From: Nonlabens sp. YIK11
Lineage (GTDB): Bacteria; Bacteroidota; Bacteroidia; Flavobacteriales; Flavobacteriaceae
Direction of reading: 5' to 3'
Assembly: GCF_001413925.1 (NCBI RefSeq)
Contig: NZ_LBMJ01000001.1
Coordinates: forward strand, 1,259,001 to 1,323,000
Length of the DNA stretch: 64,000 nt
Shown here: piece by piece, positions 7,991 through 16,407 of the stretch
Position numbering within the stretch: position 1 is the stretch's first letter
Layout: every line of letters begins with the position of its first letter
Made by a program: the position numbers and the translations under genes
The notes under the pieces: generated by a model
The model's input: only the letters and a program-made list of their open reading frames with translations
Database searches by the model: none
What the model was told of the DNA's origin: nothing

Positions 7991-9948
7991 CAAGGCACCA
8001 CGGCAATTACCGAGGTTCCATTCTCAGGACTTGAAGTCAAGTTAAAATCTGCTTCAATAGCTTCTGCGCGTTCTTTCATGTAGCGCATGCCGTTTCCTGA
8101 CGGCACCTGATCAGGATCAAATCCTTTTCCATCATCCTTGATCGTGACTTTGAAGGCATTCTTACCATTGAGGTCTGCTTTTTCAAAATCAATGTGGATG
8201 GTATCGCTACCCGAATATTTGATGGAATTGTTGATTGCTTCCTGTATCAAACGGAAAATATGCATGCCTTTTACAGAGTCAAAAGAATGCGCTTTATTGA
8301 TCTCAGGATCAATATTGAGTAAAATTTGAGTCGTTGCAGATGCTTGATTTGCCGTGTTGATGTGAGACGTCAATCGCTCCTGAAGATCTTGGAATGAGAT
8401 CTCATCATGATTCATAGCCCAGATGGTATCTCGCAACTCGCCTATGGTCTTGCGGGTGAATTGACTTAAGTTTTCCAATTTATCATTGGCGGTCTCCGGT
8501 GCGACCTGTTTGGCATAGCGCAAACTGTCCATGCTGCTTATAAGAAAGGTTAGTTGGGATCCAATATTATCATGTAGGTCGCGCGAAATACTAAGACGCT
8601 GCTCTTGCAGGCTGTTTTGTTTCTCGATTTCGGCTTGGGCTGCTTTCAATTTGCTTTCTTGTCGCAGTTGGTTATTCTTTAGTGTTTTTTGACGTATGAT
8701 AAGCCAGCCTATGATCACGGCAAAGAACAGTCCCAATCCCAATAGAATGAGATAAAGATTGCGCTGCTTAGCTTCTAGTTCCTTCTGCAAAATAGCCGAT
8801 TTCTGTTCCGCTAGTTCTCGGTCTTTCTTTTCAGTTTGATATTTTTTGTCGAGCTCAAGGGTGATGCCTGCGATATCATCCTCGGCCATTTTTTGCCTTA
8901 GCGATGTGTATTTGTCCAGATAGACAAAGGCACTGTCTTTTTCATTGGCATAGATATAAGCTACGTTCAAAGATGGATAAGCAATGAGTAGTCGCTCTTC
9001 GTTTTTATTTTTTTCGAATATGGAAATTGCTTCTCTCAAATTCGTAATGGCAGCATCGTAATTTCCCAGTTCTGTTTGAATGGTGGCCAGACTAACTTGC
9101 GAAGTGGCAGCCTCATTCATATCACCCAATTGCTGTTTGATGGAAAGGGATTCTGTAAAGTACACCAAGGCGTCTTCAAATTTTTTCTCGTCTGTGGCAA
9201 TCAATCCCAGGTTTTGGTCTACCGCTGCCAGCGCTGTGTAGTTATTACCTGCGATGGCAAGTTCGCGAGCCTCTTCCAGGTACTCTTTAGCCAGATCCAT
9301 TTGCTTCTCATTGATGTACCAGCCGCCCATGTTCATTTTTAGATTGGCTTTCTGGATGACATCATTCCCTTGATCTATAATTCGCTCTGCCCGTTTAAAG
9401 TATTCCATGGCCTGTTTGCGATTTGCCATGGAATTGTGCAGGACGCCTATATTGGTAAGCGTGCTAGCCGTAATGGGGTCGAATTGAGGATCACTCTCAA
9501 AGAACTTTAACGCCATGATGTATTGCTTCATCGCTTCTTGAGGCCTCGATGAGGTTTGATAGACGGCACCTAGATTACTGTTGATTTTTGCAACGTTTAA
9601 GGAATCGCCCAGTTTTTGATATTGTGACCTGGCATTGATGTAAGACTGGATCGCCTTGTCATACTGTCCAGAGCGATATAGGTAACCTGCTTTTTCCTTA
9701 ATGTTGGTAAGGCCACCTAGAGTGTCTTTAATTCTATCAATAATGACTTGCGCACGATCATTATAATAGAATGACGAATCAATAAACATGGTTTGACTAT
9801 ACCAAGCCAGGTCTTGGTAGGCCTTAATACTATCTTGTGGTTCTTTGGATTGCTGGAGAGCGACACGAGCAGACTCCAGTGGCGTCATGGGGTTTTGTGC
9901 GTAAAGGCAACATCCCATTAAAAATAATAGAATGGGTAATGGTTTCAT
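7987..9948 (-). CDS. TPR-containing sensor histidine kinase (HisKA_3 type)
   Basis: The protein has 653 residues. An N-terminal signal sequence (MKPLPILLFLMGCCLYAQ) is followed by about seven TPR units over residues 40-340 (for example LNVAKINSNLGAVYQ, AAATSQ and YPSLNVAYIYANEK segments). Next come a coiled coil, one transmembrane helix near 397-420 (LILLGLGLFFAVIIGWLI), a HisKA_3 domain with phospho-acceptor H459 in DLHDNIGSQL, and an HATPase domain with EAINNSIKYSG, DDGKGFD and GNGMRYMKERA. This NarX-like architecture with periplasmic TPRs is common in Bacteroidota. It most likely phosphorylates the LuxR-type regulator encoded opposite it. Confidence 0.93.
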   Translation of the reverse strand: MKPLPILLFLMGCCLYAQNPMTPLESARVALQQSKEPQDSIKAYQDLAWYSQTMFIDSSFYYNDRAQVIIDRIKDTLGGLTNIKEKAGYLYRSGQYDKAIQSYINARSQYQKLGDSLNVAKINSNLGAVYQTSSRPQEAMKQYIMALKFFESDPQFDPITASTLTNIGVLHNSMANRKQAMEYFKRAERIIDQGNDVIQKANLKMNMGGWYINEKQMDLAKEYLEEARELAIAGNNYTALAAVDQNLGLIATDEKKFEDALVYFTESLSIKQQLGDMNEAATSQVSLATIQTELGNYDAAITNLREAISIFEKNKNEERLLIAYPSLNVAYIYANEKDSAFVYLDKYTSLRQKMAEDDIAGITLELDKKYQTEKKDRELAEQKSAILQKELEAKQRNLYLILLGLGLFFAVIIGWLIIRQKTLKNNQLRQESKLKAAQAEIEKQNSLQEQRLSISRDLHDNIGSQLTFLISSMDSLRYAKQVAPETANDKLENLSQFTRKTIGELRDTIWAMNHDEISFQDLQERLTSHINTANQASATTQILLNIDPEINKAHSFDSVKGMHIFRLIQEAINNSIKYSGSDTIHIDFEKADLNGKNAFKVTIKDDGKGFDPDQVPSGNGMRYMKERAEAIEADFNLTSSPENGTSVIAVVPC

Positions 9949-10030
9949 TTTCGGTAGGTTGGGTACACTAAATATAGTAAACCTACATAAATATCAAACT
10001 GAAAATATGTGATCAGGATGAAGATTATTC

Positions 10031-10046
10031 CGCTTTCGCGAAAGCG
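10031..10046. repeat. Intergenic copy of the 14-mer palindrome
   Basis: CGCTTTCGCGAAAGCG lies 15 bp beyond the stop of the aromatic amino acid hydroxylase gene (which ends at 10062, minus strand) and before the kinase gene. It can form an 8-bp stem in RNA, but no U-tract follows. Confidence 0.9.
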
Positions 10047-10061
10047 AATTAACTAACGACT

Positions 10062-11744
10062 TTACTGCAACAATTCATCAATCTCGTGGACAAGCAACCA
10101 CTGCTCTGGATAATGCTCCATGACCTGAAGTTTCATTTTTTCCAATACAGAAACATTGATTTTATCGTCCTCTCGATAGGTTCTCAACTTGTGATAGAGC
10201 TCATGGATCGCAAGTTCACGTTTGGAGTATTGAGGCTTGATAGTCTTAGTGTCGCTCTCCTGCCTGCCGGCAGGCACGGCGTGAAATATGAGATCAAAAC
10301 TGTGATGATCTGCCGGGCCAGCAAAGGCACTAACGATTTCCTTACCTACGGCGAGATTTAGCATGCCGTCGCTGGGCGCAAATAGAATCTCATCCTTGTA
10401 GGTCACGGTACAATCCGTAAACTGGATCAAGATCAATTTACCGTGAATATTACGCATACCGGTGACATTCAAGCCCTCTACACGTATGCCACTCTCAAAG
10501 GTAAATTCAATGCGCTCGTTGTCGTAAAAGTTGTATGCCTGTAGGTCACGCGGTCCCATATCTTCTATCGCAAGGTTGATTCCCTTGAGTTTCCCTATAG
10601 GCGACAAAAATCCGTTTTTGTGGGTGGCCGCACCGTGACCTATCAATTCCTTATCGCGATAGGCGAGCGCTGTTTTTCCTTGGGTTGCAAAAAAGATGAC
10701 CTCGTTATCTTCATTCTTGATCATCCTTTTAAAAACTCCTGAAACCTGCAAACCAGTGCTTAGTTCAATAGTTCCCAGTGACTTGGAGTCTATCAGTTTT
10801 TGCAGGCCTCGATAACCGCCTTTGCGCACTGCCATGGTATTGGCAAATTCTTCCAATACTTCGCTCAACTGAGCAAAGTCTGGTGTCACATAAAGATGTG
10901 GTTGTTTGCGCGTGATATCAAAATCCTGGTAGGCAGCATCGATGGTATAGGGACGTTTCTCGACTTCAGGATCCAGACAGCTTTTACTTTCTCCTATGCT
11001 GGAAAGCAGACCAGCGCCATAAAGCTTAGGATTGTCCAGTGTTCCCACAAGTCCGTATTCCACGGTCCACCAGTGCAGATTTCTAATCAACGCCATCTCG
11101 CTGGGTGCCACTTTTTTGTTTTGGAGTTCGACGATTCGAGCTTCGGCATTTTTTATTTTTTCCTGTAGCTCGTGGTTCTCTTGATCAGAGCGTAACTCTT
11201 TTAAAATTGACAATTCTCTTACAGCCTCATAAACATCATGATCATGTGCACTTGAAATAGCCTTGCTGCCTACCTCGCCAAAACGCCTTAAATATTCTGC
11301 ATAATCAGGACTGGCGATAATTGGTGCGTGTCCTGCGGCTTCATGAATAATATCTGGTGCTGGCGTGTATTCGATATTTTCAAACTGACGTATATCTGCT
11401 GCAATCACTAGAATTTTATACGCCTGGAATTCCATAAATGCCGCTGGCGGAATGAAACCATCCACAGCAACAGCTGCCCAACCTATATCCTTGAGGATGC
11501 GGTTCATGCCATACATAGAAGGAATTTCATCGATGGAGATTCCCGTTTTTTTCAAGCCATTGAGATAAGAACCATGTGCTACCTGCGATAAATATTCCAC
11601 ATTTTTATGCATCACGTGTCTCCATACCGCTTGATCTTGAGCAGTATACAATTCATAATTTTGCGGCTTGATAAATTGCTTGAGATGCGGCGGTAGCCTA
11701 TCTATCAAGGGATTTGAGACAATCTTCTCACTGGCGTTCTTCAT
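10062..11744 (-). CDS. phhA: Aromatic amino acid hydroxylase (phenylalanine 4-monooxygenase type), long form
   Basis: The protein has 560 residues. The iron ligands are H134 and H139 in HEAAGHAP plus the Glu in HWWTVEYGLVG (near residue 228), as in tetrahydropterin-dependent Phe/Trp hydroxylases. The catalytic domain fills about residues 30-330. A C-terminal extension of about 230 residues is typical of the Bacteroidota long form and has no assigned role that I know. Near residue 489 an in-frame stretch VPAGRQESDT is encoded by a palindromic repeat (10261-10276) and looks like an insertion. It is divergent from a TetR gene with only 47 bp between starts. The likely reaction is Phe to Tyr, but Trp hydroxylation cannot be excluded. 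Confidence 0.9.
   Translation of the reverse strand: MKNASEKIVSNPLIDRLPPHLKQFIKPQNYELYTAQDQAVWRHVMHKNVEYLSQVAHGSYLNGLKKTGISIDEIPSMYGMNRILKDIGWAAVAVDGFIPPAAFMEFQAYKILVIAADIRQFENIEYTPAPDIIHEAAGHAPIIASPDYAEYLRRFGEVGSKAISSAHDHDVYEAVRELSILKELRSDQENHELQEKIKNAEARIVELQNKKVAPSEMALIRNLHWWTVEYGLVGTLDNPKLYGAGLLSSIGESKSCLDPEVEKRPYTIDAAYQDFDITRKQPHLYVTPDFAQLSEVLEEFANTMAVRKGGYRGLQKLIDSKSLGTIELSTGLQVSGVFKRMIKNEDNEVIFFATQGKTALAYRDKELIGHGAATHKNGFLSPIGKLKGINLAIEDMGPRDLQAYNFYDNERIEFTFESGIRVEGLNVTGMRNIHGKLILIQFTDCTVTYKDEILFAPSDGMLNLAVGKEIVSAFAGPADHHSFDLIFHAVPAGRQESDTKTIKPQYSKRELAIHELYHKLRTYREDDKINVSVLEKMKLQVMEHYPEQWLLVHEIDELLQ
10261..10276. repeat. Palindromic repeat TGCCTGCCGGCAGGCA inside phhA
   Basis: This is a perfect 16-bp palindrome within the coding sequence, translated in frame as part of VPAGRQES. 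The 13-bp string CCTGCCTGCCGGC (10259-10271) is repeated exactly at 15106-15118 inside hisIE, where it encodes SPAGRRES. Both look like insertions of one small mobile repeat family. Confidence 0.8.
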
Positions 11745-11749
11745 AGGAT

Positions 11750-11757
11750 CAAAGCTA
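11750..11757 (-). promoter_or_regulatory. Putative -7 box of phhA (TAGCTTTG)
   Basis: This matches the Bacteroidota -7 consensus TAnnTTTG, read on the minus strand, and ends 5 nt before the phhA ATG. The mRNA would therefore be nearly leaderless. No clear TTTG -33 box was seen at 19-21 bp. Confidence 0.5.
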
Positions 11758-11778
11758 AATTAAAATCTGATTAAGCCA

Positions 11779-11786
11779 TACCTTTG
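11779..11786 (+). promoter_or_regulatory. Putative -7 box of the TetR gene (TACCTTTG)
   Basis: This matches TAnnTTTG and ends 5 nt before the ATG at 11792, again implying a nearly leaderless transcript. The two divergent -7 boxes are 21 bp apart, so a TetR dimer bound between them could affect both genes. Confidence 0.5.
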
Positions 11787-11791
11787 TGGCC

Positions 11792-12358
11792 ATGACTACT
11801 CGTAAAAAACAGATCGTGCGCACCGCGGCGCAACTTTTTAAGCAACGAGGTTATAGCGCTGTTACCATGCGGGATCTTGCGGCAGCCATGGATATCAAGG
11901 CGGCAAGTCTCTACAACCATATTTCGGGTAAGCAGGAAATCCTGGAGCAGTTGATTCTAGAGGTGGCTCGCAAATTCACGGCTGGAATGGATGCGGTGAA
12001 GAAGGATGATGGTACCGCTTTCGCGAAAGCGGAACAACTCATAGCTCTACACATCAAAATAGCAGTGGAAAACACCGATGCTCTCGCGGTCTTGAATACC
12101 GACTGGATGCACCTGGAAGGAGCTGCCTATGAAGAATACATCGCATCGCGTAAGAAATACGAACTGGACTTCAAGCAGATTCTCAAAGAAGGTATCGCCA
12201 GCGGCGAGTTCAAAAACCTGAGTGTGGAAACCATACTGTTCAATCTGTTGAGCACTTTACGATCCATCTATTTATGGATACCAAAAAAATCAGCTACCGA
12301 AGTAGCTGATCTTAAAAAGGAATTACCCAATATTTTGTTGACGGGACTTAGAGCTTAG
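11792..12358 (+). CDS. TetR/AcrR family transcriptional regulator
   Basis: The protein has 188 residues from the ATG at 11792; a GTG six bases upstream overlaps the presumed -7 box and is rejected. The N-terminal helix-turn-helix spans about residues 8-52 (TAAQLFKQRGYSAVTMRDLA and ASLYNHISGKQEIL). The C-terminal ligand/dimer domain is variable. The palindrome at 12017-12030 adds AFAKA in a helix near residue 76. It is divergent from phhA and convergent with the old yellow enzyme gene (stops overlap at 12355-12358). By analogy with NemR-nemA it may repress the reductase, but this is inference. Confidence 0.9.
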   Translation: MTTRKKQIVRTAAQLFKQRGYSAVTMRDLAAAMDIKAASLYNHISGKQEILEQLILEVARKFTAGMDAVKKDDGTAFAKAEQLIALHIKIAVENTDALAVLNTDWMHLEGAAYEEYIASRKKYELDFKQILKEGIASGEFKNLSVETILFNLLSTLRSIYLWIPKKSATEVADLKKELPNILLTGLRA

Positions 12359-13467
12359 CTGGCTTTTTGTTCTTCAAGCGTTGGATAATCTGTATATCCT
12401 TCACGGCCTTGGGAATAAAACGTGTTTTGATCCCATTCTGCAGTTTCTGCTTTCAATTCAAACCTGTGTGGCAGGTCTGGATTAGAGATAAACAATTTAC
12501 CATAAGCGACTAGGTCTGCATGACCGTCTGCAATGACCTTATTTCCCGACTCGCGATCAAATTCACTATTGATCATCAAATTGCCTTTGTAAATAGGTCT
12601 AAAATGTTTGGCAATGTCTGTTTCTAAAAAGTCGACGTCGCTCACATCTGTAAACGGTTCTGACAAGTGGACATAGGCAAGATCAAAGTTGTTCAAGCGG
12701 TCGATCAAATATTCAAAGAATGGAATCGTATCTGGTGTTCCTTCAATTCCAAATACACCATGTAAGGATGGATTCAAACGACAACCTATGCGGTTTTCTG
12801 GCCAGCTTTCTTTGACGGCCTCAAGCACTTCAAAGAAAAAACGTGCCCGATTTTCATTGGTACCGCCGTACTCATCTGTACGTACATTGGATTTGTTGTT
12901 GAAGAACTGGTGGATCAAGTAACCATTGGAACTGTGAATCTCTACACCATCAAAACCGGCTTTTTTAGCATTTGCTGCGGCGTGTCTAAACTCGCCTACG
13001 GTTTGTTGGATTTCTTCCTTGCTCATCGCATGTGGCGTCACGGTTTGTTTCTTCTCACCTTTGGCGTTGCGCAGTTCCGTATCTGGATTCACGGCACTAG
13101 GTGCCCATGGCAATTGTCCGTCATGGTAATCTGGCAATGAGGTACGGCCTACATGCCACAGCTGTAAAAAGATTTTCCCATCTGCATCGTGAACACTTTT
13201 GACTACTTTTTTCCAGCCTTCTACCTGGGCATCGTTAAAAATACCTGCGACAAAAGGATAACCTCTTGCTTTTTCTGATACCTCGCTGCCTTCTGTAATG
13301 ATCAATCCTGCACCGGCACGTTGTGTGTAGTAATCGACGTGTTTTTGTTCTGGAGCTTGATGCTCGTTAGTAGCACGACATCTGGTCATGGGTGCCATTA
13401 CCACACGGTTTTTCAATGCTACGGCTCCAATTTTTATAGGTTCTAATAATTCTTGTTTATCGCTCAT
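12355..13467 (-). CDS. Alkene reductase (old yellow enzyme family)
   Basis: The protein has about 370 residues. It is an FMN-dependent NAD(P)H oxidoreductase of the NemA/OYE class. Family landmarks are VVMAPMTRCRA near the N-terminus, LWHVGRTS, the substrate-binding pair in GVEIHSSNGYLIHQFF, the segment RTDEYGG and the C-terminal phosphate-binding LVAYGKLFISNPDL. The start MSDKQELLEP at 13467 is preferred because the upstream in-frame codons add a basic stretch not found in the family. A -7 box lies at 13493-13500. Substrates are likely alpha,beta-unsaturated carbonyls, nitro-esters or quinones. Its end overlaps the TetR gene. Confidence 0.92.
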   Translation of the reverse strand: MSDKQELLEPIKIGAVALKNRVVMAPMTRCRATNEHQAPEQKHVDYYTQRAGAGLIITEGSEVSEKARGYPFVAGIFNDAQVEGWKKVVKSVHDADGKIFLQLWHVGRTSLPDYHDGQLPWAPSAVNPDTELRNAKGEKKQTVTPHAMSKEEIQQTVGEFRHAAANAKKAGFDGVEIHSSNGYLIHQFFNNKSNVRTDEYGGTNENRARFFFEVLEAVKESWPENRIGCRLNPSLHGVFGIEGTPDTIPFFEYLIDRLNNFDLAYVHLSEPFTDVSDVDFLETDIAKHFRPIYKGNLMINSEFDRESGNKVIADGHADLVAYGKLFISNPDLPHRFELKAETAEWDQNTFYSQGREGYTDYPTLEEQKAS

Positions 13468-13492
13468 TTTTCTGATTTTTCTCAAAGTTATT

Positions 13493-13500
13493 GTATGTAC
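13493..13500 (-). promoter_or_regulatory. Putative -7 box of the alkene reductase gene (TAACTTTG)
   Basis: This matches TAnnTTTG on the minus strand, 25 nt before the ATG at 13467. The -33 element is unclear. Confidence 0.45.
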
Positions 13501-13571
13501 AATTAATTGCGGTTAAGTTCAAGTTAATTGATGAGCCCTAGTAGAATACGACAGTTGCCTTATTGATATTA

Positions 13572-13587
13572 CGCTTTCGCGAAAGCG
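13572..13587. repeat. Intergenic copy of the 14-mer palindrome
   Basis: CGCTTTCGCGAAAGCG lies 30 bp upstream of the ATG at 13617, in the position where a plus-strand promoter would lie. No flanking stem extension was seen. Confidence 0.9.
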
Positions 13588-13616
13588 ATATTTGAACAAC
13601 TTTAAAAATATAAATC

Positions 13617-14690
13617 ATGAAGAATATTTTATGGATTTGCTGTTTTGTCCTTTTGGGTTATGGCGTTAGTGCTCAAACGCTCTCCGACTTTAAGACCAAA
13701 GTGGACTATCTAGGTGTCAAGCCTAAGAAGAAGGCCTCAAAGGATGTCTACATCGCTAACTTCAACGTGCTGGTTGAGGTGTACCGGGAAGATATTGACT
13801 ACAAAGCAAAACGCGAGTTTAGAGGAAAAGGTAGGGCAGAAGCAACTTCTCAAGCGGCCCTAGGTCTTAAAGGAGTAAATGCTGACCTGCTCCAGCAAAA
13901 AGTGGATCAACTTTATGCGGACATGGTTTCAGACCTACAAGCAAAAGGTTTCAACATCATAGGAGTGGACAAGGCTGCTGCCACAGATTTTTACAAAAAA
14001 GCAGTACCACTGAAAGGACCTGTGTTGCGCGAAAGTGTAAACCCTGGAATGCTGGAAATTATTCCTACCCAATTTAACGGCTTGGCCAGTGAAAAGGTCG
14101 CCGAAAAAGGTGATTCCAAAAAGCAAGGTATGTTTTCAGGTTTGAAATCTCTTGGGAAATTGGCTTCTGGTGGGAACAACGCTTTATCCAAAGACCTGGA
14201 TGATGCCATCATTTTGGAAATCAATCTGGTTATGAGCTGGAGTGAAACCGGTGGTAGCTGGTTATCTGGTCTTGCTGGTGCCAATGCGGTGATCAAAACT
14301 AATTTGTCTTTAGGGAACAAGGCCATATCTGCACCATCTAGTGGTGGTTTTGGCTCCAGAGGAAAAGAAGATTATTATATGCTTGAAACCGACTTTAACG
14401 TGGCACAAGGTTCTGGACTCAAGAAGGTACTTTGGAAGGGTTATCTGGCAAAGTCTATCTACATAGGTGGCGTCATTGAAGATACTAAAGTAGAATCCTT
14501 CAACCGCGGTGCGGCAGCAACAAGCTATGAAAATGCTATCTACAAAGTAACCACGTGGACCAGTACTATTTCTGAAAATGCCAAAATGGTTGAGGTCGAC
14601 GGCCAAAAATTTGCCGATGCACTTTACCTATCTGGATCCAAATTTATTGATGACCAAATGAATCACCTGGTGTATCAATATCAAGATTGA
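13617..14690 (+). CDS. Secreted hypothetical protein
   Basis: The protein has 357 residues with a clear signal peptide (MKNILWICCFVLLGYGVSAQ). The mature protein is Lys/Ala/Gly-rich, with a central glycine-rich region (SGLKSLGKLASGGNN) and a hydrophobic stretch ending in SGLAGANAVIK. The N-terminal part (VYIANFNVLVEVY) and the repeated DYYMLETDF-type strands suggest a beta-rich outer-membrane or periplasmic protein. I do not recognise a family. It is monocistronic, with a bidirectional hairpin terminator downstream (14759-14785) facing the end of the his operon. Confidence 0.8.
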   Translation: MKNILWICCFVLLGYGVSAQTLSDFKTKVDYLGVKPKKKASKDVYIANFNVLVEVYREDIDYKAKREFRGKGRAEATSQAALGLKGVNADLLQQKVDQLYADMVSDLQAKGFNIIGVDKAAATDFYKKAVPLKGPVLRESVNPGMLEIIPTQFNGLASEKVAEKGDSKKQGMFSGLKSLGKLASGGNNALSKDLDDAIILEINLVMSWSETGGSWLSGLAGANAVIKTNLSLGNKAISAPSSGGFGSRGKEDYYMLETDFNVAQGSGLKKVLWKGYLAKSIYIGGVIEDTKVESFNRGAAATSYENAIYKVTTWTSTISENAKMVEVDGQKFADALYLSGSKFIDDQMNHLVYQYQD

Positions 14691-14758
14691 TTTGTTGACT
14701 AACTATTCTATATGCCTTTATGATCTAGGGGAACTTAAGAGGTCTTAGAATTGGAAAG

Positions 14759-14785
14759 AGCCGCAGCCTTAGGGAAGTTGCGGCT
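14759..14785. terminator. Bidirectional hairpin terminator between converging units
   Basis: AGCCGCA (14759-14765) and TGCGGCT (14779-14785) form a 7-bp GC-rich stem followed on the plus strand by TATTATTTTTT. On the minus strand the arm is followed by a short CTTT. It serves the gene ending at 14690 and probably also the his operon, whose last stop is at 14788. Confidence 0.7.
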
Positions 14786-14787
14786 TA

Positions 14788-15447
14788 TTATTTTTTATGG
14801 CGTTTGGCAAGCTCTGCTTCGATATCAGCCAGTGAGAAACCTTTGGCTTTAAGTAGTACTAGATAATGATACATCAAGTCACCAGCCTCATAAAGAAAAT
14901 CTTCCTCTTTACCGTTGATGGCATCAATCACCGTTTCAACGGCTTCTTCACCTACTTTTTGGGCTACTTTATTGATTCCTTTTTGAATCAAAGAGTACGT
15001 GTAGGATCCTTCTACTTGATCATCGATTCTTTGATGAATGGTTTTTTCCAGATCGTTGATGGTGAACTTGTCATCTTTAACTTTTTTCAGGATCTCGCTT
15101 TCGCGCCTGCCTGCCGGCGAGGAAGGAAAGTGAATTTCTTCACCAGCTTGAAAACAAGAAGTCTCACCCGTGTGGCATGTTGGCCCGTGAGCATTTGCCA
15201 TGATTAGAATAGCGTCTTGATCACAGTCGTTAGAAATGCTGACCACATCCAGATAATTTTCTGAAGACTCACCTTTGGTCCATAAGCGTTTTTTGCTGCG
15301 CGAGTAGAAGGTCACTCTCTTTTCTGCCTTGGTCTTTTCAAATGCTTCTTTGTTCATGTAGCCCAACATCAACACTTGCTTGCTGGTAGCATCTTGAACG
15401 ATGACCGGTAGCAATCCGTTTTCTCCTTTATTCCAATCTAATTTCAT
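14788..15447 (-). CDS. hisIE: Bifunctional phosphoribosyl-AMP cyclohydrolase / phosphoribosyl-ATP pyrophosphatase
   Basis: The protein has 219 residues and is the last gene of the his operon. The HisI domain (about 1-110) has LMLGYMNKEA, the zinc/active-site segments SNDCDQDAIL and GPTCHTGETSCF. The HisE domain (about 125-219) has the MazG-like Glu/Asp motif VGEEAVETVIDA and LYEAGDLMYHYLVLL. It catalyses steps 2 and 3 of histidine synthesis. The inter-domain linker contains SPAGRRESEI, encoded by a hybrid of two repeats: half of the 14-mer palindrome (CGCTTTCGCG, 15096-15105) fused to the CCTGCC repeat. The insertion lies outside both folds and is probably tolerated. Confidence 0.96.
   Translation of the reverse strand: MKLDWNKGENGLLPVIVQDATSKQVLMLGYMNKEAFEKTKAEKRVTFYSRSKKRLWTKGESSENYLDVVSISNDCDQDAILIMANAHGPTCHTGETSCFQAGEEIHFPSSPAGRRESEILKKVKDDKFTINDLEKTIHQRIDDQVEGSYTYSLIQKGINKVAQKVGEEAVETVIDAINGKEEDFLYEAGDLMYHYLVLLKAKGFSLADIEAELAKRHKK
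15096..15118. repeat. Hybrid repeat inside hisIE
   Basis: CGCTTTCGCG (left part of the 14-mer palindrome) abuts CCTGCCTGCCGGC, a 13-bp string also present in phhA at 10259-10271. The junction suggests that one repeat inserted into, or recombined with, the other. It encodes part of the HisI-HisE linker. Confidence 0.75.
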
Positions 15448-15551
15448 AATTATTCACTTGAAGGTGGAAACCTCTTGGATTTAACACCTTCTGTTTTTAT
15501 GCGCAGTCGGAAATCTTCTATTCCCGACTACAATGTTCTTAATTTATCCAG

Positions 15552-15565
15552 CCGTCGCAGGACGG
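15552..15565. repeat. Small dyad CCGTC-GCAG-GACGG in the hisF-hisIE gap
   Basis: This 5-bp perfect stem lies in the 141-bp non-coding gap between hisF and hisIE. The gap has no other obvious feature. The dyad resembles the small GC-rich repeats seen in the other his gaps. Confidence 0.5.
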
Positions 15566-15588
15566 TTAGGTATTACAACTACTCAAAT

Positions 15589-16407
15589 TCAGATTTTTGC
15601 TTTAGCAGGAATACGAATCGCGATTCCAGCTTCAGCCAATTGCTTTTTCAATACCGGCACGGGCAATTCTCCAAAATGGAAGATGCTTGCCGCAAGGCCA
15701 GCACTGGCATGCGTGTCTTTGAATAATTCTTCAAAGTGCTCTGCCGTGCCACCGCCACCAGAGGCGATGATGGGAATGTTTAGCTTTCGCGAAAGCGTAT
15801 CTGTGATCTCCAACGCAAATCCGTTTTTGGTTCCGTCGTGGTCCATGCTCGTCAGCAAGATTTCTCCTGCACCTCGCTGCTCACATTCAATGCACCAGGC
15901 TATAGTTTCTTTATCGGTTTCGGTTCTACCGCCAGAGACAAAGACTTTGTCAGTATAGTTGTCATTCCGGGCTTGACCCGGAATCTGTTGGTCATTTTTC
16001 GCAATCCTTTTCGTATCCACGGCCACCACCACACACTGATTTCCCAACTCTGCAGCCAGTTCATTGATCAATTCAGGTCTATGAACCGCTGCGCTATTCA
16101 CGGCGATTTTATCAGCTCCAGCTTTGATGATTTCTTTGGCGAGTTTCACGTCGTTGATGCCACCACCAACGGTAAACGGTATGTTCAATACCGCTGCGAT
16201 TTCTCTAACAAGCGGTACCAAAGTATCTCTTTTTTCTACGGTGGCCGTGATGTCCAGAAAGCACAACTCATCTGCACCTTGATCTGCATATTGCTGCGCC
16301 AGTTGGACTGGATCGCCAGCGTCTCGCAACCCCACAAAGTTGATTCCTTTAACGGTGCGACCGTCTTTGATATCCAGACACGGTATGATTCTTTTTTTCA
16401 GGCTCAT
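15589..16407 (-). CDS. hisF: Imidazole glycerol phosphate synthase, cyclase subunit
   Basis: The protein has 272 residues, about 20 more than usual. The (beta/alpha)8 barrel has [18 protein letters not shown] at the N-terminus, the catalytic Asp in CLDI, the second catalytic Asp in [13 protein letters not shown], and phosphate sites GGGI and ASGGGG. It works with HisH to form IGP and AICAR. Near residues 140-152 an in-frame segment ([10 protein letters not shown]) interrupts the barrel where relatives run directly from DTKR to the next strand. It is encoded by a palindromic repeat (15964-15984). The 14-mer palindrome (15783-15796) encodes LSRK. The start overlaps the hisA stop by 4 nt. Confidence 0.96.
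   Translation of the reverse strand: MSLKKRIIPCLDIKDGRTVKGINFVGLRDAGDPVQLAQQYADQGADELCFLDITATVEKRDTLVPLVREIAAVLNIPFTVGGGINDVKLAKEIIKAGADKIAVNSAAVHRPELINELAAELGNQCVVVAVDTKRIAKNDQQIPGQARNDNYTDKVFVSGGRTETDKETIAWCIECEQRGAGEILLTSMDHDGTKNGFALEITDTLSRKLNIPIIASGGGGTAEHFEELFKDTHASAGLAASIFHFGELPVPVLKKQLAEAGIAIRIPAKAKI
15964..15984. repeat. Palindromic repeat ATTCCGGG-CTTGA-CCCGGAAT inserted in hisF
   Basis: An 8-bp perfect stem with a 5-nt loop lies inside the coding sequence. Read on the minus strand it encodes IPGQARND. Repeats of this sequence type are scattered in many bacterial genomes and are known to be tolerated inside proteins in some lineages (Rickettsia palindromic elements are the best-known analogy). 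Confidence 0.85.
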
